From the NCBI GenBank assembly GCA_029204225.1, contig CM055112.1, positions 26,053,922-26,117,921 of the forward strand: a stretch of 64,000 bases of DNA, written 5' to 3'. This DNA comes from Diphasiastrum complanatum (Eukaryota; Streptophyta; Lycopodiopsida; Lycopodiales; Lycopodiaceae). A program made the position numbers and the translations under genes. The first letter of the stretch is position 1; each line of letters opens with the position of its first letter. Positions 1 to 12,900 of this stretch are shown piece by piece. Below the pieces are notes generated by a model. The model was not told where the DNA came from and ran no database searches. It saw only the letters and a program-made list of their open reading frames with translations.

Positions 1-858
1 GCGCGGACAGAGTTCCACTTTCATCCAACGATGAGTATGCTTAGAAGATGGCATGACGTTATGTCTGTCTTGATGAAAGGTTCTTAACCGTTGGATGGGA
101 GCGGGACTCTGCATACTCACTATGAGTTAGGGTTACACCGCCGAGTGCAAAATTTAAGTCCACCGCGTACGTGGTCCGCCTCTAGAGACCCTTATTAGAG
201 AGGCCACTACCTCCACACAACTTCGAAGGCCAAGGCAGGGCCAGCCAGGAGCCTCATCCACTACGAGCAGGCAGGGTTGCATGCAGCCTGCCTCCGGAGG
301 TCGCATCTCACATATGGCAGAGTAATCGGGGCTGTGCGTCCGACGCCACCACCATCACCTCCTCCTCCTCGACATCTCTGAAGCAGATCGTAGCGATCCT
401 GTCTTTCCAACCCTGTCTCTATATATCGGCATAGCACAGCAATCTCGCTCCCTTTCATCCACCATTCCTTTAATTTTAAAAGATCTCCCTGTCTGTAAGC
501 TGTTGGAAGGATTAAGATTTCTGTAAGATATATGAGGATTAGAAGGACTGTACATGGAGGGATGGTTGTTTATTAAGCTGCATATCTTATGCTTCATGTG
601 CATAATGTGAAAACTTGCTGCATGTTAGAAGGTATAGATAGGATGTTAGGAATTTGGCATCTGGAAACTGTTTGCAGATTTAGAAGTTGACGATCAGCAG
701 GCAGGGACTCGGTTTTTTTCAAAGCTCAAGTATGTCGGTCTCTGTTTTCTTGGGTTATGCTGCGTCATGGAAGTTTATGCTCTCGGTTTTGTGTTGTCCA
801 GAGCTTTCGGAAGTTGGCTTTGGAGGTTGATTACAGTTTCTCACGTTTGCCTTTTTAG
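1..858. other. No recognised gene; left of first visible RBR exon
   Basis: I see no coding exon here. The stretch ends in a pyrimidine-rich tract and an AG that serves as acceptor for the first recognisable RBR exon, so at least its right end is intron. A TATA-like string occurs near 421-426, but nothing between it and 858 encodes the RBR N-terminal domain, so I do not call a promoter. The RBR N-terminal exons are presumably left of the window. Confidence 0.5.
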
Positions 859-955
859 GGTGATGGATTTTTTCAAGGAGTATCCTGATTTTCTGGGCAA
901 GGCTGGACCACTGTTGACAGCTTCCTTCGGCGCCGACTGGGAAAAGCGCCTAGAG
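859..955 (+). CDS. RBR: RBR exon a (N-terminal domain)
   Basis: Encodes [28 protein letters not shown], matching the VDFFKELPQF..GADWENRLQ block of seed-plant RBR. Acceptor follows CTTTTTAG; the first base completes a codon from an exon outside the window; donor GTATTT. Confidence 0.9.
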
Positions 956-3900
956 GTATTTAAATTTTTCCGAATCATCAGTCTATCTGATGTTGTTGAA
1001 GGCTAATAAACAGGTATAATGATGAATTAAGCTGACGTTAAGGGTATTATCTCCCCCAAGACGACATGGAAATTGTGAAACAGAGTGCGTTATGCTGCAG
1101 TGGTCAGATTGCTGGAAGCTCCCTTTGATAGATGTACAACTGAGTATTTATTCTCAAGGTTTAATTATGTCTTTTTTCTACTTTGTCATTGTAATATGTT
1201 CAACTTTGAAAGCTTCCGAGCTTATGCAGATTGTGTTTGGCTGTCCTTTAGGTCAAGGAAGTTCAGACCAATTTCGTCCATATGATGGTTTTGTTCAAGT
1301 AAGCTCTGATCTAATCTTGGCTGACCCCTCAGCTGGCGACATTCCTTCATCCCACCTGCTGTTTGTTTAAAGCTAGCTCCTTCAAATTTTTAACCTGTAT
1401 CTTGTGAAAAGTTCACAGATTTGGTATTGATGATTCCTTTTTGTTAATCATTTTCAATCCATTATTTTTGTCAACGAGAAATGTAGGAATTACAAAGACA
1501 GGTCACGTGTTGATTCGAAGATCGGTGAAACGTCTGTATGCAGTTATTACAAGCGAGTGTATCATACATTTTTCTCACCAGAGGAGAACGTGGGGACAAA
1601 TCATATTGTCCCAATTTCAGGCGCTAGTGCTGAAGAGACTTTTCCACCTCATTTGCAGTTTGGATGGATGCTTTTCCTTTCTCTCCGTGTGCATGCTCTC
1701 AGCCCGTTTCCAGACTTGGTGTCTTGCACAAATGCTCTTTTGTCCGTGATTGTAAAGTCTAAACCATCACGTTCCATTCCAATTACGTTTCAAAGCTTCT
1801 TGGACTCATTTAGAATGTAGTCCTATCATGGTATATTGTGGATGTAGGCTTTCGGGCATGCTCTTAATGAATCTTTCTAGTTTTACAATGGCTCAGGGCA
1901 ACTGAAATCTGTATATTTTTGTCCCTAAACTTGCTTTTGGTCCATATTTTTTGTTCTTGCAGATATTTATGATCCTTCATATGCCAATTTCACTTCGAAA
2001 GTTTTCGCTTGATGATACTACTTTATTTGGTAACGCAATCGCTTCATAATTCCCCGGAATTTTACTAAATATACTATCAGAACTACATTACTTTTGAGTC
2101 ACTGCGCAAAGAGTGTGTGTCTTTGACAAGCTTTGCATTTGACCTCTACTAAAACAGGAGTTCGAAGTACTGGAGGGGTTCACTTGATTGCTTCCTTGTG
2201 TAACCTGTATCATGCCTCCGAGAATGATGTGACTGAAATGTTGAATAAAACAAGTGGCATGGTCATTGATATTTTCAAGGATAGGGGCAGGTGCACAAGT
2301 GCAGACGACTTTCCAGAGAATTTGGCTGGGATAAATAAAGGTTGGATTTTTCTCAATGTCGTGAGACTGTTTCGAAAGTGCTCATATTTTCTTGGATGTT
2401 TACTTGTCGTTACGGTGCGATGTCTCTATGTGAAATGCAAAGTTGTGGCCTTTTTCATCTTTGAACTATGCCATAAATCTGAGTAGACTAAGGGTTTTGC
2501 AGAGGGCTGGTCATATTTCGAGTTTCTCATGGACGATAAGCTCTTAGTAAAAAACCTACAGATTTTGGATAAAAACTATGAGGAAGCATATCATCATCAT
2601 GGAGAGCTCGATGAGAGAATCTTTCTCAGCAGTGATCAGAACCTTATTGCAACAATGTCAAGTGGCTCACCGATCACATCTGGCATAAAGGTATGGGTTT
2701 ACTGTTTAAGCAATAGGTGAGATAAAGCTAATTCTAGTCTGCTTGTTCCTGGTTTTCTCAGGGAGGAATTGTTTCAGGGTCAGTTTCCTATAACAAGGAT
2801 CCTCAATGTTTCACATTGAAAGGGTGAGGTCACATGATAGTTAAAACCAAATTACTTGGCTAGGGAGTCATTGCACAGCTGTAATTATTTATTTAATTAT
2901 ATTTTGTGGTGCAGCAGAAATATGACGTGTTATCTTCTCCAGTTCCATTAGGATCTGTGTCAGGTTTACAGGCATCATCATCACCTATAGGCTCCCCATT
3001 TTCCTCTCCAGTTAAGTCAGGATCTTTACCAGTTAGCAACAAGATGCCTCCACCAACACCAGTTAGCATAACTATGACAACAGCAAAGTGGCTACGTACC
3101 GTCATAGCTCCTCTTTCCTCAGAACCTTTGCCTGAGTTGCAAGTTTTCCTTAGATCCTGTGACCGTGACATCACTGCAGATGTTGCATATAGAGCTCAGG
3201 TGATTCTTGAAGGTATTTTTCCAAGTGATTTACTGGTTGACGGCTGCAACAGAGTGATTGATGCAGATTGGGGAAAGCAGCGCAGGTTGGAAGCCCTAAA
3301 ATTGTACTACAGAGTCCTTGGTGCAATGTGCAGAGCCGAGTCTCAGCGCCTTCATTGCACCAATCTCACTGCACTCCTTTCTAATGAGAGATTTCATCGT
3401 TGCATGCTAGCCTGCTCAGCGGAGCTGGTTTTAGCCACACATAAGACAGTAACTATGCTGTTTCCTGCTGTGCTTGAACCAATTGGCATCACTCCTTTTG
3501 ATCTTAGCAAAGTTATCGAAAGTTTTGTGCGGCATGAAGACACTTTACCCAGGGAGCTCAAAAGACATCTAAATTCAATTGAGGAGCGATTATTGGAGAG
3601 TATGGCATGGGAAAAAGGTTCATCTATGTATAACTCACTGGTTATCGCCAAGCCAAAACTAGCACAAGAAATACATCGCCTTGGACTTTTAGCTGGACCC
3701 TTACAGCCCATTGAGGACCTTATTCCTCATCACCACCGCTTGTTGCAGAATATAGCCAAAGGGGATTCTTCAGGTGTGCTTCATGTGCTCCAAGATGTTG
3801 GGAAACTTCTTTATTTTGTCTTCATTTTCTACCAAACACTTGATATTTCCTTTTGCTTTGTTATTACCATAGGCAAAAATGTTGCAGGAACTCCCAGTAA

Positions 3901-6900
3901 CAATGAAGAACCAAAAAGCACAGAAACCATAATAATCAAACCAGCATCTGCAAAGAAATGGATGCTTGGCTCTTGAAGTTTCTTGTTGGGATTTTATTCT
4001 TGAGTTTAGAATCTCCACATGATATGATTGAAAGCTTCTCCTTACCTTTTTAGAATTTTAGGTGATTTTTAATTCAGCTGACTGCTTTAACTTTGCACAC
4101 TGCATAATGAGTCTCTTTGCAATTAAGTGATCACAGGAAGTCAATTGTCTATATTCAAAAGTAAGCAGCAAGCTTCTGTGTGATTATAGTTCCAAGATTG
4201 ATCACTTCTTCTCAACCAGTTGCTAAAATCATGAAAAATTACAAAAATGAAATTCATGGAATTTGTTGCAAATTGCAACGATTAATAATTGCTTAAATAT
4301 GTAACGGTCACTATGTTATGCTGAAGTACACAATTTTTCTCCTGTGGGGTTTGGTGGCAAATGAAGCCATCATTACTTCGATTTCAAAAACCATGACACA
4401 AGTTCCTCAAAGAAGGACATAATAACATAATTTTTGTTATTTCAGCTTGAGCAACTAGATGAGATGAATATAGTTGCTGTCATGATAGCTGGGCTGCCTT
4501 TTTTGGTTGCCTTTGTAAATGAAGGTCATCAAAGTTACCATATTCTTGCTTATTTGTCTTGTATTTCACAGATGAAGCACTAGAGAATTTGTCCTCTAAA
4601 GAAACAAAAGTACCAACTTCCTTGGCTTTGCTGAAGGGGGTGGCCACTGTATCTGAACACATACATCCAGGCTCAATACCATTGACATCTCCCTCTGAAG
4701 AAAGAGCTTCTGCATTCTCAGCATTTCCTTCACTGAAAAGTCGTAATCAAGCACCTCTACAGTCTACATTTGCAAGGTGATGTCCAATGAGCTCTTTGCT
4801 TTTATGCTTGTATGCACAAAGTCATAATCAGATACCTGTACCAGGAACTGATGAGTTTTTGTTAATGCAAAGTCAGTCCTCAAAGGCCGAGCCCCCGTGG
4901 AGCTGGAGAAACATGCGCAGAAACTGTGATCAGTGTATTTTTTCAAAAGGTATGAACCTGGTAATGAGTTGAGGGTTTTATCTCTTTGTACATCATGTCT
5001 GCTTCCTTGTTCCTTCCACTGTAGGCTGAAAGGTTACAGGTGATCTTCTCACATTTTATGTATTTAAACAGGTCTTAAAACTAGCAGCCATTAGAATAAG
5101 AATGCTCTTGGAACGTCTTCGGCAATCCAATCAAGTTATGGAGCAGGTCTATCATGCAATACAACATGCCCTCCACCATGTAACAAGCCTTTTTTTCAAT
5201 CGACATATTGATCAGCTCATCCTCTGCTGTATATATGGTGTCTGCAAGGTTTGTTTGACATCCTTAGTGTAAATTTGCTTACATTTATTTTTTGAATTCC
5301 AGTTCTTGAAGTCGCAAGAAAGTGGTTACTGTATGATAATTCAAATTTCACATCGACCCTGAACATAGTTCCCAGAAATGAATGGAGAAGATTTAAATGT
5401 ACCAGAATATTTGAAAATTGGTGGAAAAATCAAGCTTCAGGACTCTTGACCCTTGGTGTTCGGAATATTTGTTAGATTTCTGCAATCAGAATCCTGTCAT
5501 CTAATGCCAGCGATCATCGTTCACAATCAATCAGTGCTTAGAGGAGAAGGGTGCGAGAGAGAGGAGAGACACAAACTGCCGTTCCAATCTCCACTGCCAT
5601 AATGAAAATGAAGACTAATACAAAATCGACTATAGGGTCTAGGTTATACCCTTTGAGTCCAGTGGTTATATTTAGGTCGTATTCTTTAAGCCAGTGGTTA
5701 TATTTAGGACCGTCAACTGTTATTTAAGTTGCGAGTACCAAAACTCCTAAAAACTTTTGATCTCCCCCTAGCAAAGACCCCAAAGTGGAAGGAGATGATG
5801 AGAGTGGCATTTGTGATTGGTTTGGAGTGGGAGGGGCCTAGAATGAAGCAGTTGAGGATTCAAGAGTAGATTGTTGAGAGACTTCTTGAAAAACAAGCTT
5901 AGAGCTTCTTAGGAAGTCACGGGAAAGGTTTGGATGCACCATCATATCAGATGATTAAAGCAATGCCAGAAGGTGCATTTATCAATGGGTGAGCTCCATG
6001 GAACAATGGTTATTTGTTGCATGGCAACGATGTTTATAAAGCTATGTTCAATTTTGTGGATTGGGGAGTACATGTTTATGCATGTCAGGCATGCCAACAA
6101 GACGTGGGCCACAAAATATGACTCGTGAGCTGTAACTTGTATTCTACAACTTGTGTGTTTTATTCAAGTGTCATAAATTATGGTAGCTTGTCCAATGATC
6201 AAAGTCAAATTTTCAATCAGTGTTGTTCTATAACTTGTGTGCATGCTGTCACAATTAATGCGTCGAACTTTGTTGCCATGGGGAGGCTCGTGAATCAGAC
6301 GTACCCCCACATTTTCCGGACATACTATGTTGCACATTGCCTAGATGTCCCATTCAAGGACATTGCAAAGCTACCTTGGATCAAGGAGGTGGTGAACATG
6401 GCACATTTCTTGGCGGGGTTCGTTACCAAGAGATCAAAGGTCCTTTCTATGTTTAGGGCCCCATTCCACTTTTAGAAATTCTCAATGTTGCCCCTAGTAG
6501 ATTTGCATACATATTCATTGTTTTGGAGGGCCTCATGAAGGTGCACATTAATCTCAAACAAATGTCTATAGCATTGGCAAGAGTGGGGCAGGGTACAATT
6601 TTATCATCTTCATTTGGGATGAGGCACAAGCTATTGTTATCAGGTTGCATCCTATCGACATCGTCTTGCGGCTTATCGAAGAGAGGGCTCGGCTCTCTAT
6701 GGGCCTTTCATAGAGTTTATGGATAGGTTGGGTGAGCAATTGTGGACATGCACGGTGATTAGTGTTGAGAGATATACTCAATGCCCATTTTTGTTGCTAA
6801 ATCAAGGACTTGCATGCGCATGATGCTAGAAGGTTCAAGAATGTAGCCCTAACTAGCTACTAGTAAGTCCTTAAGCTAGAGAATTGATTTCCAATTTTTT

Positions 6901-9816
6901 ATTCTTGAGCTTGGTTCTTTTTTTTTTTCATTTCACAAGCTCTTGGAGAGATGAGACAAATGGTAGTGGTTCTATTACCCTGTGGGTTGTATTTGCACCC
7001 GCCCGTGTGGAGGAGCGACATGCAGTTCTAGGACAATGAGCTCCAAGATGAATGGTTTGCCTACATCAATTGGGTTTTTGCTAATGTAGTTGAGTAGGAG
7101 GCATTTGGGATGACCTCCTAGTGTATAGGAAGGAAATCTTGGAGTTTGGATGTCCAATGACACTTCATAGGTTTGGAATGTTGCAGCACGTGACCTATTG
7201 GCTGAAGTTTGGCAACATGTGAGTTTTAAATATTGAACACTCATGACTCTAGTAACTAGTCTCTACTTAGTACTGTGATCTATCGGCGTTCTGTGTTTGT
7301 AAGTTGTAACGTTCTACACTTTCAAGAATCAACTGATTTATGGATCATCATCCATGGTGCATGAATTGTGCATTGTAATCTATAGTGTTCCTAGGTTGCA
7401 AAAGCGTACATTTTGAATCCTCTCTAGGTGGCATGTGAGAGGAGTTGGAGTGTTTTTTCATTCATTCATAAAAGAGGTAGATTGGTGTCCCATGCCAACC
7501 TACAACTTTCAAGAAATTAAATGACATGAGAGAGCCAATGCAGGTAAATTACAATTGAGTTTTTCAGCTGATTCGTTTGGTTCAAACCAATACGAATCGG
7601 CTATGTTGTGTTCAAACTATAAACCGAAATGAACCATTTATTTATTTTTATTTGTTTAGGGTTTTTGAGCAAAATCTATGAAGCCAAGAGATGTTAAAGA
7701 TTGTTGAGGATCTAGGCTGAGCTACTCAACCTTAGGACTGATCCTCTAGGTTGAGTTAACTAACCTTAGGACTCATGCTTGCTGAGATTCTCATTGCCAT
7801 TTGTCTGGGCATTCACAGGTCTTGGTATATGAATATAAGTCACCCCCATCTGTAAAAAAGGATAACTATTACAGTTATGATTAGTCACATCTTTCCTTGT
7901 CTCATATCACTGGATCTTCTCAACTCCAGCAGCTTTGTGCTGGGAAATTTTCAGATTTTGGACATTTAAGCATGTTCTATCGTCTGCCATCTGTGCCTGA
8001 GTGGGAGCGAATTTCAGACTTCAAGGTTAAGAAAGGAGCCTTCAAGAATATGCAATACTTATTGTATAAAATCTATTTTCTGCAAGGTTTTTGCATGAGC
8101 AGTAAAATGTTTGTCAGAAGCGCGTGTCTCAAATATTTAGCAGAGATTACAAATAGGTTTTAGTTTTGAGACTCTTAGCTTCCAAATAATAGGTGATGCG
8201 GAGTGTTTGTTTCTGTTGTTTGAAATGATTAGCTTACATGCTATTAGTCTAAACGGTGCACATTTTGGATTGTAGAATAGACTTTTCTTTCAAAAATCCT
8301 AGACATCCTCCTTTCTCTCTTTCACGTAACTTTTTGAAAATACAAAATGCTCTCTATCCCCATTTGAGGAAGAAATGCAACGTGACCTAGCAGTAGCTTT
8401 GTTTGAAGTTTTGAACTATTATGTGTGATAGTTGATATTTTTGTTGTGTGGATGCACTATCAAGCTCTTTCACTTTTGCAGGTTAGCAAGCTTAATTTAA
8501 CATTCAAGGAAATCATTTATCAGTACCGGAAGCTACCTCAGTGCAAGCCACAAGTTTTCCGGAATGTATTTATTGATCTACAGCAACCAGGGGTAATGCA
8601 TGCTGCTCCCAACCAACATCTAGAATTGTTGAGCAATAGCAAAGAGGACCAAAAGGCTTAATCTGAGAAGTTCCCTATCACTATAAAGAAAGAATTGAGT
8701 AAGTTTAAAAACTACAATAATGCTACAATTCTGACAGAATGCACTGTATTTTTGCAGAGGAGAGATGGTCATGAGACCGGAGATATAATAAGGTTCTACA
8801 ATGAGATTTTTGTACCTTCTACTAAGTGTTTCTTGTTGCTCCTTGGTCCAAACCCCACTTCCTTCTCAGTAAATGGTCGATCTTCTGATGAGATTGAGAA
8901 AGGAGATGGTAAGGTTGTATTCATTATAAGCATCCTTTCAAAAGTATGTTGGTTTTGTAATGAATGTGATTCTTTGGCCTTAAGCAATTTGAAAAGATAT
9001 TTGCACTTCTAGAGGATTTACTCCAGTTTGTCAGGGCACCTAGTTTGTAGCTGATATGATTAATAATATGCCTAATCTTACTACTGATTGCAAATGATAC
9101 AATTGGAGACAATGTAGTGTTCTCGGAAAGTATATTGTAAGTATTCAAGTCATCAAGGTATCAACCAAATGAATTCTATTTATGTATATATTACCTATGG
9201 TGGTGTAAGGATGTAATGATCTGCAAATGCATCTACAACTTACAAGGTAACTGTTGATGTTCACGAGAAGTTTTGGTCATGGACTGCCTTTGGACTAACA
9301 ATGGAGAGTATTCCTCATTTTGAGAATTAGATTGGTTTTATGCTTATATGGAACTTTCTTTGGTCCCAAGTTCCAGCCCCCCTTGGAAACCAAGATGCAT
9401 AATTTAAGTTGCATCTCAAAAATGTAAATGCTTGTATTTCATCTGTTCTGTCAATGTGCTTTCGGTGGAATAAATTTTAAACATTGAGGGGTTTTTTCTA
9501 AACTGAATATTTGGAACTCTTTTGTTGTAGTAGAAGTTTTGGTCATGGAACGCCTGTGGACTAACGGTGGAGAGTATTCCTAATTTTGAGAATTAGATTG
9601 GTTCTTTACTTATGTGATGCATTTTGGAACTTTTTCAAAATTAAACTTCAAATGCACTCAGAATTCACTAAGACATTGTAATATACTCTGCTTCATGAAG
9701 TGGTTTTCATTGATGCATTGCTAAATGATGTTAGATCTGAATGTATAGAGCTGCTAACCTTAAATCAATCCAATAGGTTGGTCAATTGTATACACTCATA
9801 TATGCATGTGTGTGTG

Positions 9817-9910
<94 letters not shown>

Positions 9911-12900
9911 GAAGCTGGAAAGAACTGGACTCTATGCTACTTGTCAAGTTGCAGGTAACATGCCTGAGTCCCCTAGGTTATCTTCATTTCCTGTGCTTCC
10001 TGATATGTCACCCAAGAAGATATCTGCAAATCAAAATGTCTACGTGTCACCACTGCGGTCTACCAAGGTATTTCGCTCAATTTCAGAACTGCTTAGCACA
10101 CCTATCACAGAATGAAAATTGCACCAAGGATTTCCATGTTCAAGTCTATCTGGAGTCTACCACGATTTATCTCCTGAAATAAAGATGTTAAATGCAAAGA
10201 TGTCCTAGCTTTACTTATTAAGTACATAAATTCTCAAACGATCACACCATTTTAAATAAACAGAAGAATGCTTCGAGGCCTTGATTGTTAGCTTAGTGGG
10301 ATATGCAGTTGCTTGTTGAAGGAAATGAGCTTTGCTTTCCTACGGTTGTATGCACGAGTCTGATTTCTGTATATTCTGGCCGCAGATGGAATCCCTAATG
10401 TCACCTCAATCACGTCATCTCTATGCATGTGTTGGGGAGAGTACTCATGCATATCAAAGTCCATCAAAAGACCTTGCAGCAATCAACAACAGATTGAACA
10501 GGTATCACTTACATGATGCAAGTCAGCCGTTCCGTTTTGAATTACTTAAGCTGTCAAGATTCTATGATGGGAGGGGGTGTAGTTGGATACTTAGCTTTGA
10601 CTGTCCTTTCAAACATTTGATGCCAGTAGCTATTGTACTTCAAAGACGACTCAATGAGAAATAAATTATCTTCCACTCAGAGACAATATGAAAAAATAGG
10701 ATGAAAAGTGGAGATCAATAGCGTTGTATCTATGGACGTGCAATCAGGGTGTATTTCTGTATTTTATATATTTTCTTTTTCACTCTTGTTTACAACTCAA
10801 TGTCCTTTGTGCTGGTTTTAGTCTCATTTTTCTTTTCTTGAATTGTTCTTGTTATTCATCACTTCTTAGCCAGCACTTGGTCTACCTAAGAGAACCAGAT
10901 TTTTTCAGAACCCAGATGGTATTGCTAACTGCTCAAATTGTGTTAGTGACTCTGGATATTTTACAATCTGACAAAGAGATGGTTTTTTGTCCCTTTAGTA
11001 GATCAATGTTGCCCAGCTTGAACTAGGGGATCTACAAGCACCGATGTACCCAAGGGGTGACAATGTGTGGTGTCCGCACTGCACTTGTAATCATACAAGG
11101 ATTTGCACAGTTGCGAAAGACCACAGAAAAAGAGATTTATGACAGATGATGATGCTGGTTGATAGACGAACAAGTGAAGCAAGAGCCTTTGGACAATATG
11201 TAGTTGCAAGACCTAGCTATGGAGTGTTAACTGCAATACTAGATCAAGTTTCAACCAAGAAAACTTGAGATACTTGGCTATGGAAAACATCAAAATTTAA
11301 GGAGAATAGCATAAGCACCTCACAACACCAAAAGTTAGAAGAAATAAATTGCTAGTGAGAGAGAGGAGGGCGTGGTCCTCCAAGTCCCATATGAGTGAGG
11401 CAAGCACCTCATGTACATGCATGGAATGATCGGTGTCAACCATATGACGGAACTACTTGGCCAAGTGGGCCACGTGCACTAACTTAAGTTACAAATAGGG
11501 AGTCCCATGTATCTGATTAATAACATGCCCCATAAGTAGTGTACAACTTATATCAACATTAATATCTTGGCATGGGAAGACATGTTCATGTCTTTCAGAA
11601 AACAAGAAGCAGTCAACTTTAGTCTAGTCGTAAAGAGAAATAACCATCACAAAGACAATGGGCCAACAAAGTAGAAGAAAAAGATGAGCTTGATTGAATG
11701 GACACTAGTTGCATTCTCCTTCTTAAATACTACTATAAATAGAGGCACAATTGGTGCCTGTGCCCAAAGGCCAAAAAGCATGAGTTACATAACTTGCATA
11801 ACTTACATAAGGTCCCCTTCTAGAAAGAGGATAATTAGTAAAAAGAAACGAACATTGGCCAATAACTTTAAGGGGGGAACCTCTAAAAGAATACCAATTT
11901 TTTTATTTTTCATGAACCCCTAACATGGGCTGAAACTTCTAGAATTTATTCCTGGTAAGTCCCTTTGTGAATAATTCAGCACCTATATTATTTGTAAGCC
12001 TTCTAAAAATTTGTAGAAAAACTGGACCTCACACGCCACCGCATGGGAAGAGAAAGAAACAAATAGACAAATCAAAATACTCCTCCCGACAAATGGGGAG
12101 AGTATATTTCTACGGAATTTCAGGTGTTTTGCAAGGATCATGGTATAAAGAGACAATTTGCAAACACGGACACACCTCAACAAAATGGAGTTGCGAAGAA
12201 CCGGTCTATAGTGGAAACTGCGAGGAGTATGCTAAAGACAAAATCTTCCAAATATGTTTTGGGGTGAAGTCGAAGTCCTACAAAGGTTGTAGAGAATCAG
12301 ACTCCAGAGGAAGCTTACACGGGTTGATAGCCAGATGTAAGTCATTTGAGAGTGTTTGGTAGTACTGCTTATGCTCACATACGTAAGGATTCCAGGAGCA
12401 AATTGGATTCTAAGGCGACCAAGTGTTTATTTCTTGGATATGATAGTCAAGAGAATAGATACAGGTTATATGACTTGGAGGGTAAGAAAGTCATCATAAG
12501 TAGGGTTGTATTGGCTCTGATACCATGTAGGAAAACTAGACCTCGCACGCCACCACAGGGACGCACACGTGTGGGCCGCGTATTGGGTGTCCCACCCCAA
12601 CCGCCTAGCCACCCATCGCATTGTGGTCTCTCCCTTACCCCAAAAGGGCTGGTTATGGGACCATTTCGTGCCTTCTACTTCATTATGGAGCCTCTTCTAC
12701 TGGTGCGTAGCTTACACCTCCAACAAAATTGTCACGTTGATAGGCTTTTGATCCAAAGGTGATGTCAACTTCAAGTTAAATTTAGGAGCAGGAACAACTT
12801 TGCAATGCATCATATCGAATCTTTCAGGTAGTTTCTATGCAGACGTACTTTGAGTCATAGTTTATTCAAATCGCAATTTGTTCAAAGAATCACCGTTTCG

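Noticed and set aside
421-426. TATA box of RBR
   Set aside because: The N-terminal RBR exons do not follow it; the gene start must lie outside the window.
3774-3976. Open extension of RBR exon g to a stop at 3976
   Set aside because: It has no RBR similarity, and splicing from 3773 to 4572 restores phase and the conserved spacer; kept as intron.
5470-5775. Solo LTR in RBR intron
   Set aside because: A purine-tract-like GATCTCCCCCTAG and repeated GTGGTTATATTTAGG phrases are suggestive, but no paired end, primer site or duplication was found.
9700-9912. Arg-Glu / Leu-Ser repeat proteins through the GA tract
   Set aside because: Artefact of reading a dinucleotide repeat; the same applies at 29086-29134.
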